From NCBI GenBank assembly GCA_963794615.1, contig CAWCEP010000006.1, forward strand, positions 620,001-684,000: 64,000 nt of DNA, given 5' to 3'. The DNA is from Chersky-840 sp963794615. GTDB taxonomy: Bacteria > Actinomycetota > Acidimicrobiia > Acidimicrobiales > UBA8190. Below the pieces are notes generated by a model that did not search any database, was not told where the DNA came from, and worked only from the letters and a program-made list of their open reading frames with translations. Both the position numbers and the translations under genes were made by a program. Positions 26,078 to 35,565 of the stretch are shown one piece after another (the stretch's first letter is position 1; each line of letters starts with the position of its first letter).

Positions 26078-26716
26078 TCAGACAGGGTCGGTGGCAGCCG
26101 TGCCGTTGTCCGAGACGTGCTCGGTCCAGGTCGACCCATCCCAGTAGCGGTGCTGATGGCGCCGGGTCGGGTCCGCGTGCCAGGCCGGGGGCCCGCTGGC
26201 CGCCTCGGGCGGAGGGGGAGCGACGGGATAGGCCGAAGGATGGGCCCCGCCCATCGAGGTCGGGCCGGGGGCGGTGCCCGAGGCGCCGAACTCCGGCGCC
26301 GGGCCCGAGCCGGGAGTCGGGCCGGCCGTCGGAGAGCCCGGTGTCGCGGATCCCCCCGGTGGGGGGATCTGGCCCGGAGGCCCGTAGCCGGGAGCCGGCC
26401 CGTAGCCGGGGGAGCCGGGAGGCGGCCCGTAGCCGGGGGGCGGGTAGCCGGTCCCGCCGCCGCGCCGTCCGTAGTACCCGCCCCGGCCGTGGCCGGGCAC
26501 GTTGGTGGTGGCGCAGGCGATCAACGACAGCACCGTGCCCAGGAGGGCGATGAAGAAGCTCACGATCGCCCACACCACGGGCGGGATGTGCCAGGGGTCG
26601 ACGCCCGTGGCCCGCTTGAACCGGCTCGTCCTCATGTAGGAGAGCGCCGCGAAGATGATGCCGAAGATGGCCAGGTTGTAGCCCGATCTGATGAGGATGA
26701 GGGCAACGGTGGCCAT
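26078..26716 (-). CDS. Membrane protein with Gly/Pro/Tyr-rich linker and C-terminal DUF2510 motif
   Basis: A 212-residue protein. It has two N-terminal membrane helices (MATVALILIRSGYNLAIFGIIFAAL, then VVWAIVSFFIALLGTVLSLIA), a low-complexity linker of about 80 residues rich in repeated PGYGPPP-like units, and a C-terminal WHADPTRRHQHRYWDGSTWTEH, the DUF2510 motif common in actinobacterial membrane proteins. The ATG at 26716 was chosen over upstream starts because it begins the first helix directly. It converges on clpB and is divergent from purA. The function of DUF2510 is not known. Confidence 0.75.
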   Translation of the reverse strand: MATVALILIRSGYNLAIFGIIFAALSYMRTSRFKRATGVDPWHIPPVVWAIVSFFIALLGTVLSLIACATTNVPGHGRGGYYGRRGGGTGYPPPGYGPPPGSPGYGPAPGYGPPGQIPPPGGSATPGSPTAGPTPGSGPAPEFGASGTAPGPTSMGGAHPSAYPVAPPPPEAASGPPAWHADPTRRHQHRYWDGSTWTEHVSDNGTAATDPV

Positions 26717-26810
26717 GGTCTCGATGGTAGGTGCCAGGCGATGGCTATGGCGCCGCGGCGGTGCCCGTCGGCGGCCGGCCGGGCCCGGAAGGGTGGTCAC
26801 AGGCCCGGGC

Positions 26811-26848
26811 TACAATGCGGCGTAATCCGGAGCCGTTCTACGGAGGAG
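26811..26848 (+). promoter_or_regulatory. Probable -10 element and ribosome binding site of purA
   Basis: TACAAT at 26811-26816 is a good -10 hexamer; no convincing -35 is visible 17 bases upstream. It is followed by a short leader and GGAGGAG at 26842-26848, four bases before the GTG start of purA. As the downstream purine genes overlap, this is the likely promoter for purA to purQ. I see no purine riboswitch in the leader, which is too short. Confidence 0.5.
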
Positions 26849-26852
26849 CGTC

Positions 26853-28133
26853 GTGCCCGCAACCGTGGTCGTCGGGACGCAATGGGGCGACGAGGGGAAG
26901 GGCAAGCTCACCGACCTCCTGGCCCGGGACATGGACATGGTGGTGCGCTACCAGGGCGGCCACAACGCCGGGCACACCGTGGTGGTCGACGGCGTGTCCT
27001 TCGCCCTCCAGCTCGTGCCGAGTGGCGTGCTCTATCCCCACATCACCCCGGTGATCGGCAACGGCGTGGTGGTGGACCCGGGCGTGCTCCTGGCCGAGCT
27101 GGACACGCTGGCCGCCAAGGGGATCGACACCAGCCGCATGGTCGTGAGCGGCAACGCCCATCTGATCATGCCGTACCACCAGGAGATCGACCGGGTCACC
27201 GAGCGCTACCTCGGCAAGAACGCCCTGGGCACGACGCGCCGGGGCATCGGCCCCGCCTACGCGGACAAGGCGGCCCGGGTGGGGCTGCGGGTCCAGGACC
27301 TCCTCGACGCCAAGATCTTCCGCCAGAAGCTCGAGGTGGTGTTGAAGGAGAAGAACGCCATCCTGGCCAAGGTGTACAACCGGCTCCCCCTCGACGCCGG
27401 GGCCATCTGCGACGAGTACCTCGAGCAGTACGCGCCGAGGATCGGCCCCATGGTGGGCGACACCGTCGGCCTCGTCCACGACGCCCTCGACGCCGGCCGC
27501 AACGTCCTGCTCGAGGGGGCCCAGGCCACCTTCCTCGATCTCGACCACGGCACCTATCCCTTCGTGACGTCGTCGAACCCGGTGGCGGGGGGCGCCTGCA
27601 CCGGCACGGGGGTGGGGCCGCGCATGATCGGCGAGGTCATCGGCATCGCCAAGGCGTACGTCACCCGGGTGGGGGCGGGCCCCTTCCCGACCGAGTGCCT
27701 CGACGAGGTGGGCGACGTGCTGGTCGAGCGCGGCCACGAGTTCGGCACCAACACGGGCCGGCGCCGGCGCTGCGGGTGGTTCGACGCCGTCATGGCCCGC
27801 CAGGCCGTCCGCCTCAACTCGTTGTCGGAGGTGGCGCTCACCAAGATGGACGTGCTCGACACCTTCGACACCGTCAAGGTGTGCGTGGCGTACGCCTCGG
27901 GACGCGAGCGCTTCGCCTATCCCCCCTATCACCAGTCCGTGTTGCACCAGGTGGACGCGGTCTACGAGGAGCTGCCGGGATGGCGCGCCGATCTGTCCGG
28001 TGCGACCGAGCTCGACGACCTTGCCCCCGCGGCGCGCGACTACGTGGCCTTCCTGGCCGAGCAGATCGGCGTGCCCATCAAGCTGGTGGGGGTGGGACCG
28101 GGTCGCGAGCAGTTCGTCCGGTTCGCGGCATGA
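26853..28133 (+). CDS. purA: Adenylosuccinate synthetase
   Basis: A 426-residue GTP-dependent enzyme that joins IMP and aspartate, the first step from IMP to AMP. The P-loop-like GTQWGDEGKGK opens the protein, GGHNAGHTVVVDG follows, and EGAQATFLDLDHGTYPFVTS and the C-terminal base-recognition segment are intact. Length is standard. The start is GTG at 26853 with GGAGGAG upstream. Its stop TGA (28131-28133) overlaps the first ATG of the tandem minicistron repeats that lead to purD. Confidence 0.97.
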   Translation: MPATVVVGTQWGDEGKGKLTDLLARDMDMVVRYQGGHNAGHTVVVDGVSFALQLVPSGVLYPHITPVIGNGVVVDPGVLLAELDTLAAKGIDTSRMVVSGNAHLIMPYHQEIDRVTERYLGKNALGTTRRGIGPAYADKAARVGLRVQDLLDAKIFRQKLEVVLKEKNAILAKVYNRLPLDAGAICDEYLEQYAPRIGPMVGDTVGLVHDALDAGRNVLLEGAQATFLDLDHGTYPFVTSSNPVAGGACTGTGVGPRMIGEVIGIAKAYVTRVGAGPFPTECLDEVGDVLVERGHEFGTNTGRRRRCGWFDAVMARQAVRLNSLSEVALTKMDVLDTFDTVKVCVAYASGRERFAYPPYHQSVLHQVDAVYEELPGWRADLSGATELDDLAPAARDYVAFLAEQIGVPIKLVGVGPGREQFVRFAA

Positions 28134-28171
28134 AGGCTGTGTCATGAAGGCTGTGTCATGAAGGCTGTGTC
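28130..28171 (+). repeat. Three tandem 14-bp repeats forming overlapping minicistrons before purD
   Basis: ATGAAGGCTGTGTC occurs three times head to tail at 28130, 28144 and 28158, followed at 28172 by the purD start ATGAAGGTCTGCGTC, of which the repeat looks like a one-base-shorter copy. Because 14 is not a multiple of three, each repeat reads ATG AAG GCT GTG TCA TGA, and its stop shares ATGA with the next start. The first start overlaps the purA stop and the last stop overlaps the purD start. The repeat therefore makes a chain of three MKAVS peptides that couples purA to purD, unless it is a sequencing or assembly artefact. Confidence 0.85.
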
Positions 28172-29508
28172 ATGAAGGTCTGCGTCGTCGGGTCGGGCGG
28201 CCGCGAGCACGCCCTGGCCCTGTCGTTGGCCCGCACCGCCGAGGTCGTCGTCGCCCCCGGCAATCCCGGCATGGCGCCGCGGTCGCCCGAGGCGGCCGAC
28301 ACGGCCCACTTCACCTTCGTCGGGTCGGGCCGGCCGCTCTCGGTCACGACCGACGATCCCGAGGACATCGACGCCGACCTCTTCGTGATCGGCCCCGAGC
28401 AGCCCCTCGTGGACGGTCTCGCCGACAAGCTGCGCGCCGACCGCCGCCTCGTCTTCGGGCCCGGTGCCGACGGGGCTCGGCTCGAGGGGTCCAAGGCGTT
28501 CATGAAGATGGTCCTGGCCGAAGCGGGCGTGCCCACGGCCCGCTACGGCGCCTTCGACGACGCCCGATCCGCCCAGGCCTTCCTGCGCGACCTGCCCGGG
28601 CCCTGGGTGGTGAAGACCGACGGCCTCGCGGCGGGCAAGGGGGTGCTCGTCACCGATTCCCTCGAGGAGGCCGACGCCGACATCGTTTCCAAGTTGTCGG
28701 GGGAGAGCTTCGGAGACGCCGGGCGCCGCATCGTGGTCGAAGAAGGATTGGTGGGCCCCGAGTGTTCGCTGCTCGTGCTGTGTGATGGGGCTCGCATCGC
28801 GGCGCTGGCACCGGCTCACGACTTCAAGCGCGTCAACGACGGCGACGAGGGGCCGAACACCGGTGGCATGGGGGCGTACTCGCCCGTGCCCCTCGTCGAC
28901 GACCGGCTCATCGACCGCGTCCTCGACCAGGCCGTCGAACCACTGGTGGGGGCGCTGCGCCGGCGCGGCATCGACTACCGGGGCGTCCTCTACGCCGGGC
29001 TCATCCTCACCGCCGAGGGCCCGCGCGTCCTCGAGTACAACGTCCGCTTCGGCGACCCCGAGACCCAGGTGGTGCTGCCCCGGCTCACCGAGGACCTCAC
29101 CGGGCTGCTGGCCGAGGCGGCCGGGGGCCGGCTGCGCACCGAGCCCCGCTTCTCCCCCGACGCGTCGGTGTGCGTGGTGCTGGCCTCGGAGCACTACCCG
29201 GACCCGCCCCGTACCGGCGACCGCATCGACGGGCTCGAGGAAGCCGCCGTCATCGACGGGGTCAGCATCTTCCACGCCGGCACCGCCCTCGACGACGAGG
29301 GCCAGTTCGTCACCGCCGGCGGTCGGGTGCTCGGCGTGAGCGCGCTGGGCCCGACCATCGCCGAGGCGCGGGCCCGCGCCTACGCGGCCGTGGACCGCAT
29401 CGGCTGGGACGGGATGCAGTACCGGACCGACATCGCCGCCGATGCCGCCGCCGCCGTCACGGCCGGTGTGGGCACGGCGGGTGCCGGGGCGGGATCGGCG
29501 GGGGCGGC

Positions 29509-29512
<4 letters not shown>
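28172..29512 (+). CDS. purD: Phosphoribosylamine-glycine ligase (GAR synthetase)
   Basis: A 446-residue ATP-grasp enzyme that makes glycinamide ribonucleotide, the second step of IMP synthesis. It opens MKVCVVGSGGREHALALSLA and contains WVVKTDGLAAGKGVLV, the signature NTGGMGAYSPVPL, and VLEYNVRFGDPETQVVLPRL with the metal-binding Glu and Asn. The last 20 residues are a low-complexity Ala/Gly run. ATG at 28172 is the start by homology; it follows three minicistron repeats. The stop overlaps the GTG of purB (GTGA). Confidence 0.95.
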
Positions 29513-30816
<1,304 letters not shown>

Positions 30817-30820
<4 letters not shown>

Positions 30821-31716
30821 GCCTGACGATGGTGCACCGCGGCAAGGTGCGAGAGCTCTACGACGCCGGTGAGGGGCGTCTGCTCATGGTGGCGTCCGAT
30901 CGCCTGTCGGCCTTCGACGTCATCCTGGAGGAGCCCATCCCCGACAAGGGCCGGGTGCTCACGGCCATGACGGTCCATTTCCTGGCCGAGCTGGCCGACC
31001 TCGCCCCCAGCCACCTCATCACCGCCGACCCCGCCCTGCTGCCCAAGGACGCCGCCGAGCTCGGCGGCGACGCCGGCATCGACGCCATCGCGGGACGTGC
31101 CGTGCTCGTGCACCGAGCCGAGATGCTCCCCATCGAGTGCATCGTGCGTGGCTACCTGGCCGGATCGGGCTGGAAGGAGTACTCGGCCACCCAGACCCTG
31201 CACGGCACGCCCCTCCCGGCCGGCATCGAGCACGCCGGCCGGCTCCCCGAGCCCATGTTCACGCCCTCGACCAAGGCCACCGAGGGCCACGACCTCAACA
31301 TCTCGTTCGACGAGGCCGCCGAGCTCATCGGCAAGGAGCTGGCCGAGCAGGCGCGCGACCTGTGCGTCGAGGCCTACCGCCGCGGCGCCGCGGCGGCCGA
31401 GCGCAACGGCATCATCGTGGCCGACACCAAGTTCGAGCTCGGCATCATCGACGGCGAGCTGGCCCTGTGCGACGAGGTGCTCACCCCCGACTCGTCGCGG
31501 TTCTGGCCCGCGGACCAGTGGAAGCCCGGCACCAACCCGCCCGCCTTCGACAAGCAGCCCGTGCGCGACCTGCTCGAGGCGAGCGGCTGGGACAAGACGC
31601 CGCCGCCCCCGGCGCTGTCGCCCGAGGTGGTGGCCGAGACGAGCGCCCGCTACATCGAGGCCTACGAGCGGATCAGCGGGCGCCGACTGGCCGACTGGTA
31701 CGGTGCGAGCGGGTGA
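30817..31716 (+). CDS. purC: SAICAR synthetase
   Basis: A 299-residue enzyme that couples CAIR and aspartate, the eighth step of IMP synthesis. It begins HRGKVRELYDAGEGRLLMVASDRLSAFD and carries PIECIVRGYLAGSGWKEY and the signature LNISFDEAA; IVADTKFELGIIDGEL and LTPDSSRFWPADQW complete the active site. The start GTG at 30817 overlaps the TGA of the corrected purB frame, independent evidence that this frame is the true end of purB. Confidence 0.96.
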
Positions 31717-31723
31717 GGGGCGC

Positions 31724-32020
31724 GTGAAGTACGAGGTGCTCGTGGAGGTACGGCTGCGCCCCGGGATCGCCGATCCGCAGGGCGCCACCATCGAGCGGGC
31801 GCTGCCGGCCCTCGGGTTCGACGGCGTCGCCGACGTGCACGTGGGCAAGGCCTTCCGGCTGTCGATCGAGGCGTCGGACGAGCCCGCTGCCCACGTCCGG
31901 GCCACCGAGATGGCGCAGCGTCTGCTGGCCAACCCCGTGATCGAGGACTCCACCGTCACCGTGGTCGGCACCGTCGAGGCCGTCTCCGCGGCCACCTCGA
32001 CACGCAACGGAGCCCGGTGA
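31724..32020 (+). CDS. purS: FGAM synthetase subunit PurS
   Basis: A 98-residue subunit that bridges PurQ and PurL in the three-part formylglycinamidine synthetase of Gram-positive bacteria. VKYEVLVEVRLRPGIADPQGA is the family opening, FRLSIEA the central strand and RLLANPVIEDSTV the end of the fold. The C-terminal 20 residues are an extension. The start is GTG at 31724, seven bases after the purC stop; the stop overlaps the purQ GTG. Confidence 0.93.
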   Translation: MKYEVLVEVRLRPGIADPQGATIERALPALGFDGVADVHVGKAFRLSIEASDEPAAHVRATEMAQRLLANPVIEDSTVTVVGTVEAVSAATSTRNGAR

Positions 32021-32715
32021 TGGCGGCCAAGATCGGCGTCGTCGTGTTCCCGGGCAGCAACTGCGAGCACGACGTGGTGAAGGCCCTAGGGTTGTTCGGT
32101 TCCTGGCGCGTCGACGCCGGCCTCGTGTGGCACGGGGAGCGCTCCCTGGCCGGCTACGACGCCATCGTCCTCCCCGGCGGCTTCGCCCACGGCGACTACC
32201 TGCGTCCCGGTGCGCTGGCCCGCTTCTCACCGGTGATGGACGCGCTGTCCACGTACGCGGCCGACGGGGGTCCCGTGGTGGGGATCTGCAACGGCTTCCA
32301 GGTGCTGACCGAGGCCGGGCTCCTCCCCGGCGCCCTCCAGAAGAACCGGGGGCTGCGCTTCCTGTGCACCACCGTCGGGGTGGAGGTGTGCACGACGCGC
32401 ACCGTGCTCACGGGCCGGACCGAGCGAGGGGCGCACCTCGCGCTCCCCATCAACCACTTCGAGGGCAACTTCACGTGCGACCCCGCCACCCTCGAGCGGC
32501 TGCGGGCCGAGGACCGCATCGTCCTGCGCTACACCGCCAACCCCAACGGCTCGCTCGACGACATCGCCGGCGTGTGCAACGAGGAGGGCAACGTGGTGGG
32601 CCTCATGCCCCACCCCGAGCGCGCCTGTGACGCCATGACGGCGTCCACCGACGGCATGGGGCTGCTCGAGTCGCTGGTGGTGGCCGCCACCCGGCGCGCC
32701 GAGGTTCCGGTCTGA
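32017..32715 (+). CDS. purQ: FGAM synthetase glutaminase subunit PurQ
   Basis: A 232-residue class I glutamine amidotransferase that supplies ammonia to PurL. IGVVVFPGSNCEHDVVKAL opens the protein, LPGGFAHGDYLRPGALA is conserved, the nucleophile Cys is in GICNGFQVL, and the His-Glu pair is in LMPHPERA. GTG at 32017 overlaps the purS stop (GTGA); ATG at 32020 is an equally possible start. purL is not next but 630 bases on, after a reversed small gene. Confidence 0.95.
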   Translation: MMAAKIGVVVFPGSNCEHDVVKALGLFGSWRVDAGLVWHGERSLAGYDAIVLPGGFAHGDYLRPGALARFSPVMDALSTYAADGGPVVGICNGFQVLTEAGLLPGALQKNRGLRFLCTTVGVEVCTTRTVLTGRTERGAHLALPINHFEGNFTCDPATLERLRAEDRIVLRYTANPNGSLDDIAGVCNEEGNVVGLMPHPERACDAMTASTDGMGLLESLVVAATRRAEVPV

Positions 32716-32734
32716 GCGGCGCGGGCCGCCCCCT

Positions 32735-33165
32735 TCACTTCTTCGGGGCCGACCGGGGGGCCTTGGTGGTGCCGTTGTCAGCGGTGGTGCGGGTGATCTC
32801 GGCGCGCTGGAGCACGGCCGCGCTCACCCCGGCGGCACGCCAGGCGGGGTACTCGATGCCCTTGCGCTCCCCGTAGGCCCGGGCCACCTTGACGAAGGCC
32901 GCTTCGAGGGTGGCCAGCTCGTTCGACGTCGTGGCCCGGTCCAGCTCGGCCTGGAGATCGGCCCGCTCCTGGAGGAGATGGAGCCGGGCCAACGGTTCGG
33001 CCGACGTCAGCTGCTCGTGCACGACGTCGAGGCGCGACCGGACCGATTCGGGGGTGCGCTTGCGCCCCCGTTTGGGCCGGTCGTGCTCGAGGGCCTCGAG
33101 GTAGCGGCGCACGGCCCGCCCCTCGTCGCGCCCCGGGCCAGGGCCGCCTTGTGGGTGCTCGACAT
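32735..33165 (-). CDS. Hypothetical basic coiled-coil protein, frameshifted
   Basis: The natural protein appears to be 143 residues, starting ATG at 33165 with MSSTHKAALARG and continuing in another frame as RDEGRAVRRYLEALEHD, then KRGRKRTPESVRSRL and a helical region (LARLHLLQERADLQAELD). A base seems missing from the C4 run at 33131-33134, since the length is one short of a multiple of three. The basic, helical make-up suggests a nucleic-acid-associated protein. It is inserted against the direction of purQ and purL. I recall similar small proteins only from related actinobacteria and know no function. Confidence 0.6.
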
Positions 33166-33345
33166 GGGTTGGCGCTCGGGTCGCGTCTCGGGGCCTGCCA
33201 TCGCTCGGATTATGGGTATGGCGGTGACGCCGGTGCAACCTTTTCCGGCGCCCGCCCATTTGGAAAAGACCGCCTCCGTCATTGACGGTCCGCTTGCTCG
33301 GGGCCGACCCCACCACGACCGGGTCGGTTCCCGCGGCCGGGTACG

Positions 33346-35565
33346 GTGACGGCGATGGAGCTGCACCGGGCGCTCGGCCTCAGTGACGATGAGGCGGCGC
33401 GCATCGACGAGATCCTGGGGCGCCCTCCCAATCATCTCGAGCTGGCCATGTACGCCGTGATGTGGAGCGAGCACTGCTCCTACAAGTCGTCGCGGCTGCA
33501 CCTGCGGAGGCTCCCGACCGAGGGGCCCCACGTCCTGGTCGGTCCGGGGGAGAACGCCGGGGTCATCGACGCCGGCGACGGCATCGCCGTGGCCCTTCGG
33601 ATCGAGAGCCACAACCACCCTTCCGCCGTGGAGCCCTATCAGGGGGCCGCCACCGGCGTGGGCGGGATCCTGCGCGACATCTTCACCATGGGGGCCAGGC
33701 CCATCGCGCTCATGGACCCGCTGTTCTTCGGCACCCTCGACGATGCCCGCACCCGGTGGCTGACCGAAGGGGTGGTGGCCGGCATCTCCGGCTACGGCAA
33801 CTCGGTGGGCGTGCCCACCGTGGGGGGCGAGCTCACCTTCGAGGCGGGCTACGCCCGCAACCCCCTCGTGAACGTGCTGTGCCTGGGGGTCATGCCCAAG
33901 GAGCGCCTCGTGCTCAGCGCGGCGACGGGCGAGGGCAACCTGGCCGTGCTCCTGGGCTCGACCACGGGACGCGACGGGATCGGCGGTGTGAGCGTGCTCG
34001 CCTCGGCCGCCTTCGGCGGGGAGGGAGACGGCGACGACGCCAAGCGCCCCAGCGTGCAGGTGGGCGATCCCTTCGAGGAGAAGCGGCTCATCGAGGCTTG
34101 TCTCGAATTGCTCGACCGCCGTCTCGTGGTGGGGATCCAGGACCTCGGCGGTGCCGGGCTCACCTGTGCCACCTCGGAGACCGCGGCGCGCGGCGCCATG
34201 GGCATGGACGTGCACGTCGACGCCGTCCCCCGGCGCGAGCCGGCCATGGAGCCCTTCGAGGTCATGACGTCGGAGAGCCAGGAGCGCATGCTCGCCATCG
34301 TCATGCCCGCCGACCGTGATGCCGTCGAGGAGGTGTGCCGGCGCTGGGAGGTGCGGGCCTCGGTCATCGGCACCGTCACCGCCGGCGGCCGCCTGCGCAT
34401 CCTCGACGCCGACGACACCGTCCTCGCCGACGTCCCCGCCCACTCGCTCTCCGACGACGCCCCCCTCTACGACCGCCTCTGCGCGGCTCCCGCCGGCCTC
34501 GAGGCGCGGCGCCGTGACGATCCCGGTCGAGCCGCGACCGCGAGCGCCACCCCGACGAGCGCCGCCGCCGACGTGGTGGCGATGCTCGCCGACGCGTCGT
34601 GGGTCTACCGCCAGTACGACCACCAGCTCTTCCTCAACACCGTCGTCGGGCCGGGAGAGGACGCCGCGGTCCTGCGCCTCGCCGCCCCGGGACTGCCGCC
34701 CAGCCGGCGCGGCCTGGCCATCTCCACCGACTCCAACCCGCGTTGGTGTGCCGTCGACCCCCGCCGGGGCACGGCCATGACCGTCGCCGAGTCGGCGCTC
34801 AACGTGGCCTGCGCGGGGGCCCGGCCCGTGGCCCTCGTGAACTGCCTCAACTTCGGCAACCCCGAGCACCCCGAGGTGATGTGGCAGCTGTCGGAGTCCA
34901 TCGACGGCATGGCCGAGGCGTGCCGGGCGCTGCAGACCCCGGTCATCGGCGGCAACGTGAGCCTCTACAACGCCAGCGCCGGGACCGACATCGACCCCAC
35001 CCCGGTGGTGGCGGTCCTCGGGGTGATCGACGACCTCGTCCGCCGCCCGCCGGGGATGGGCTTCGCACCGGATTCGTCCCTGGTGCTGCTCGGCGCCACC
35101 GACCCGTCGCTGGCCGGCTCGCGCTGGGCCGTCGAGCGCCACGGCCAGCGGGGCGGGACGCTCCCCGCCCTCGACCTGGCCGCCCACGCCCGCCTGCTCG
35201 CCTTGGTGGAGCGCATCGTCGCCGCCGAGGGCTGGGTCAGCTCCGTCCACGACGTCTCGGGGGGAGGACTGGCGCTGGCGTTGGCCGAGAGCGCGCTGCG
35301 TTCGGGGGTGGGCTGCACCGTCGACGCGGTGCTCGACGTGGCCGAGTTGTTCTCGGAGTCCTCGTCGCGGGTCGTACTCGGGACGACGCGACCCGACGAG
35401 GTCCTGGAACTGGCCGCCGCGGCCGGGGTGCCGGCGCGCGCCATCGGGTCGACGGGTGGGGACCGCATCTCCGTCGCCGATCTCCTCGACCTGTCCGTGG
35501 CCGATGCGGCCGAGGCGTGGCACGCCGCCCTTCCCGATGCGCTGGGCGAGCCCGTCACCGCCTGA
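33346..35565 (+). CDS. purL: FGAM synthetase large subunit PurL
   Basis: A 739-residue small-type PurL, the ATP-dependent part of the PurLQS complex. It opens with LGLSDDEAARIDEILGRPPN, contains MWSEHCSYKSS, RIESHNHPSAVEPYQGAATGVGG and GIQDLGGAGLTCATSE, and has the second half-site FLNTVVGPGEDAAVLRL and HDVSGGGLALALAESALRSG. Length is normal. GTG at 33346 or ATG at 33355 could start it. It is split from purS-purQ by one reversed gene, so it needs its own promoter in 33166-33345. Its last 11 bases overlap the end of the next, convergent gene. Confidence 0.95.
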   Translation: MTAMELHRALGLSDDEAARIDEILGRPPNHLELAMYAVMWSEHCSYKSSRLHLRRLPTEGPHVLVGPGENAGVIDAGDGIAVALRIESHNHPSAVEPYQGAATGVGGILRDIFTMGARPIALMDPLFFGTLDDARTRWLTEGVVAGISGYGNSVGVPTVGGELTFEAGYARNPLVNVLCLGVMPKERLVLSAATGEGNLAVLLGSTTGRDGIGGVSVLASAAFGGEGDGDDAKRPSVQVGDPFEEKRLIEACLELLDRRLVVGIQDLGGAGLTCATSETAARGAMGMDVHVDAVPRREPAMEPFEVMTSESQERMLAIVMPADRDAVEEVCRRWEVRASVIGTVTAGGRLRILDADDTVLADVPAHSLSDDAPLYDRLCAAPAGLEARRRDDPGRAATASATPTSAAADVVAMLADASWVYRQYDHQLFLNTVVGPGEDAAVLRLAAPGLPPSRRGLAISTDSNPRWCAVDPRRGTAMTVAESALNVACAGARPVALVNCLNFGNPEHPEVMWQLSESIDGMAEACRALQTPVIGGNVSLYNASAGTDIDPTPVVAVLGVIDDLVRRPPGMGFAPDSSLVLLGATDPSLAGSRWAVERHGQRGGTLPALDLAAHARLLALVERIVAAEGWVSSVHDVSGGGLALALAESALRSGVGCTVDAVLDVAELFSESSSRVVLGTTRPDEVLELAAAAGVPARAIGSTGGDRISVADLLDLSVADAAEAWHAALPDALGEPVTA

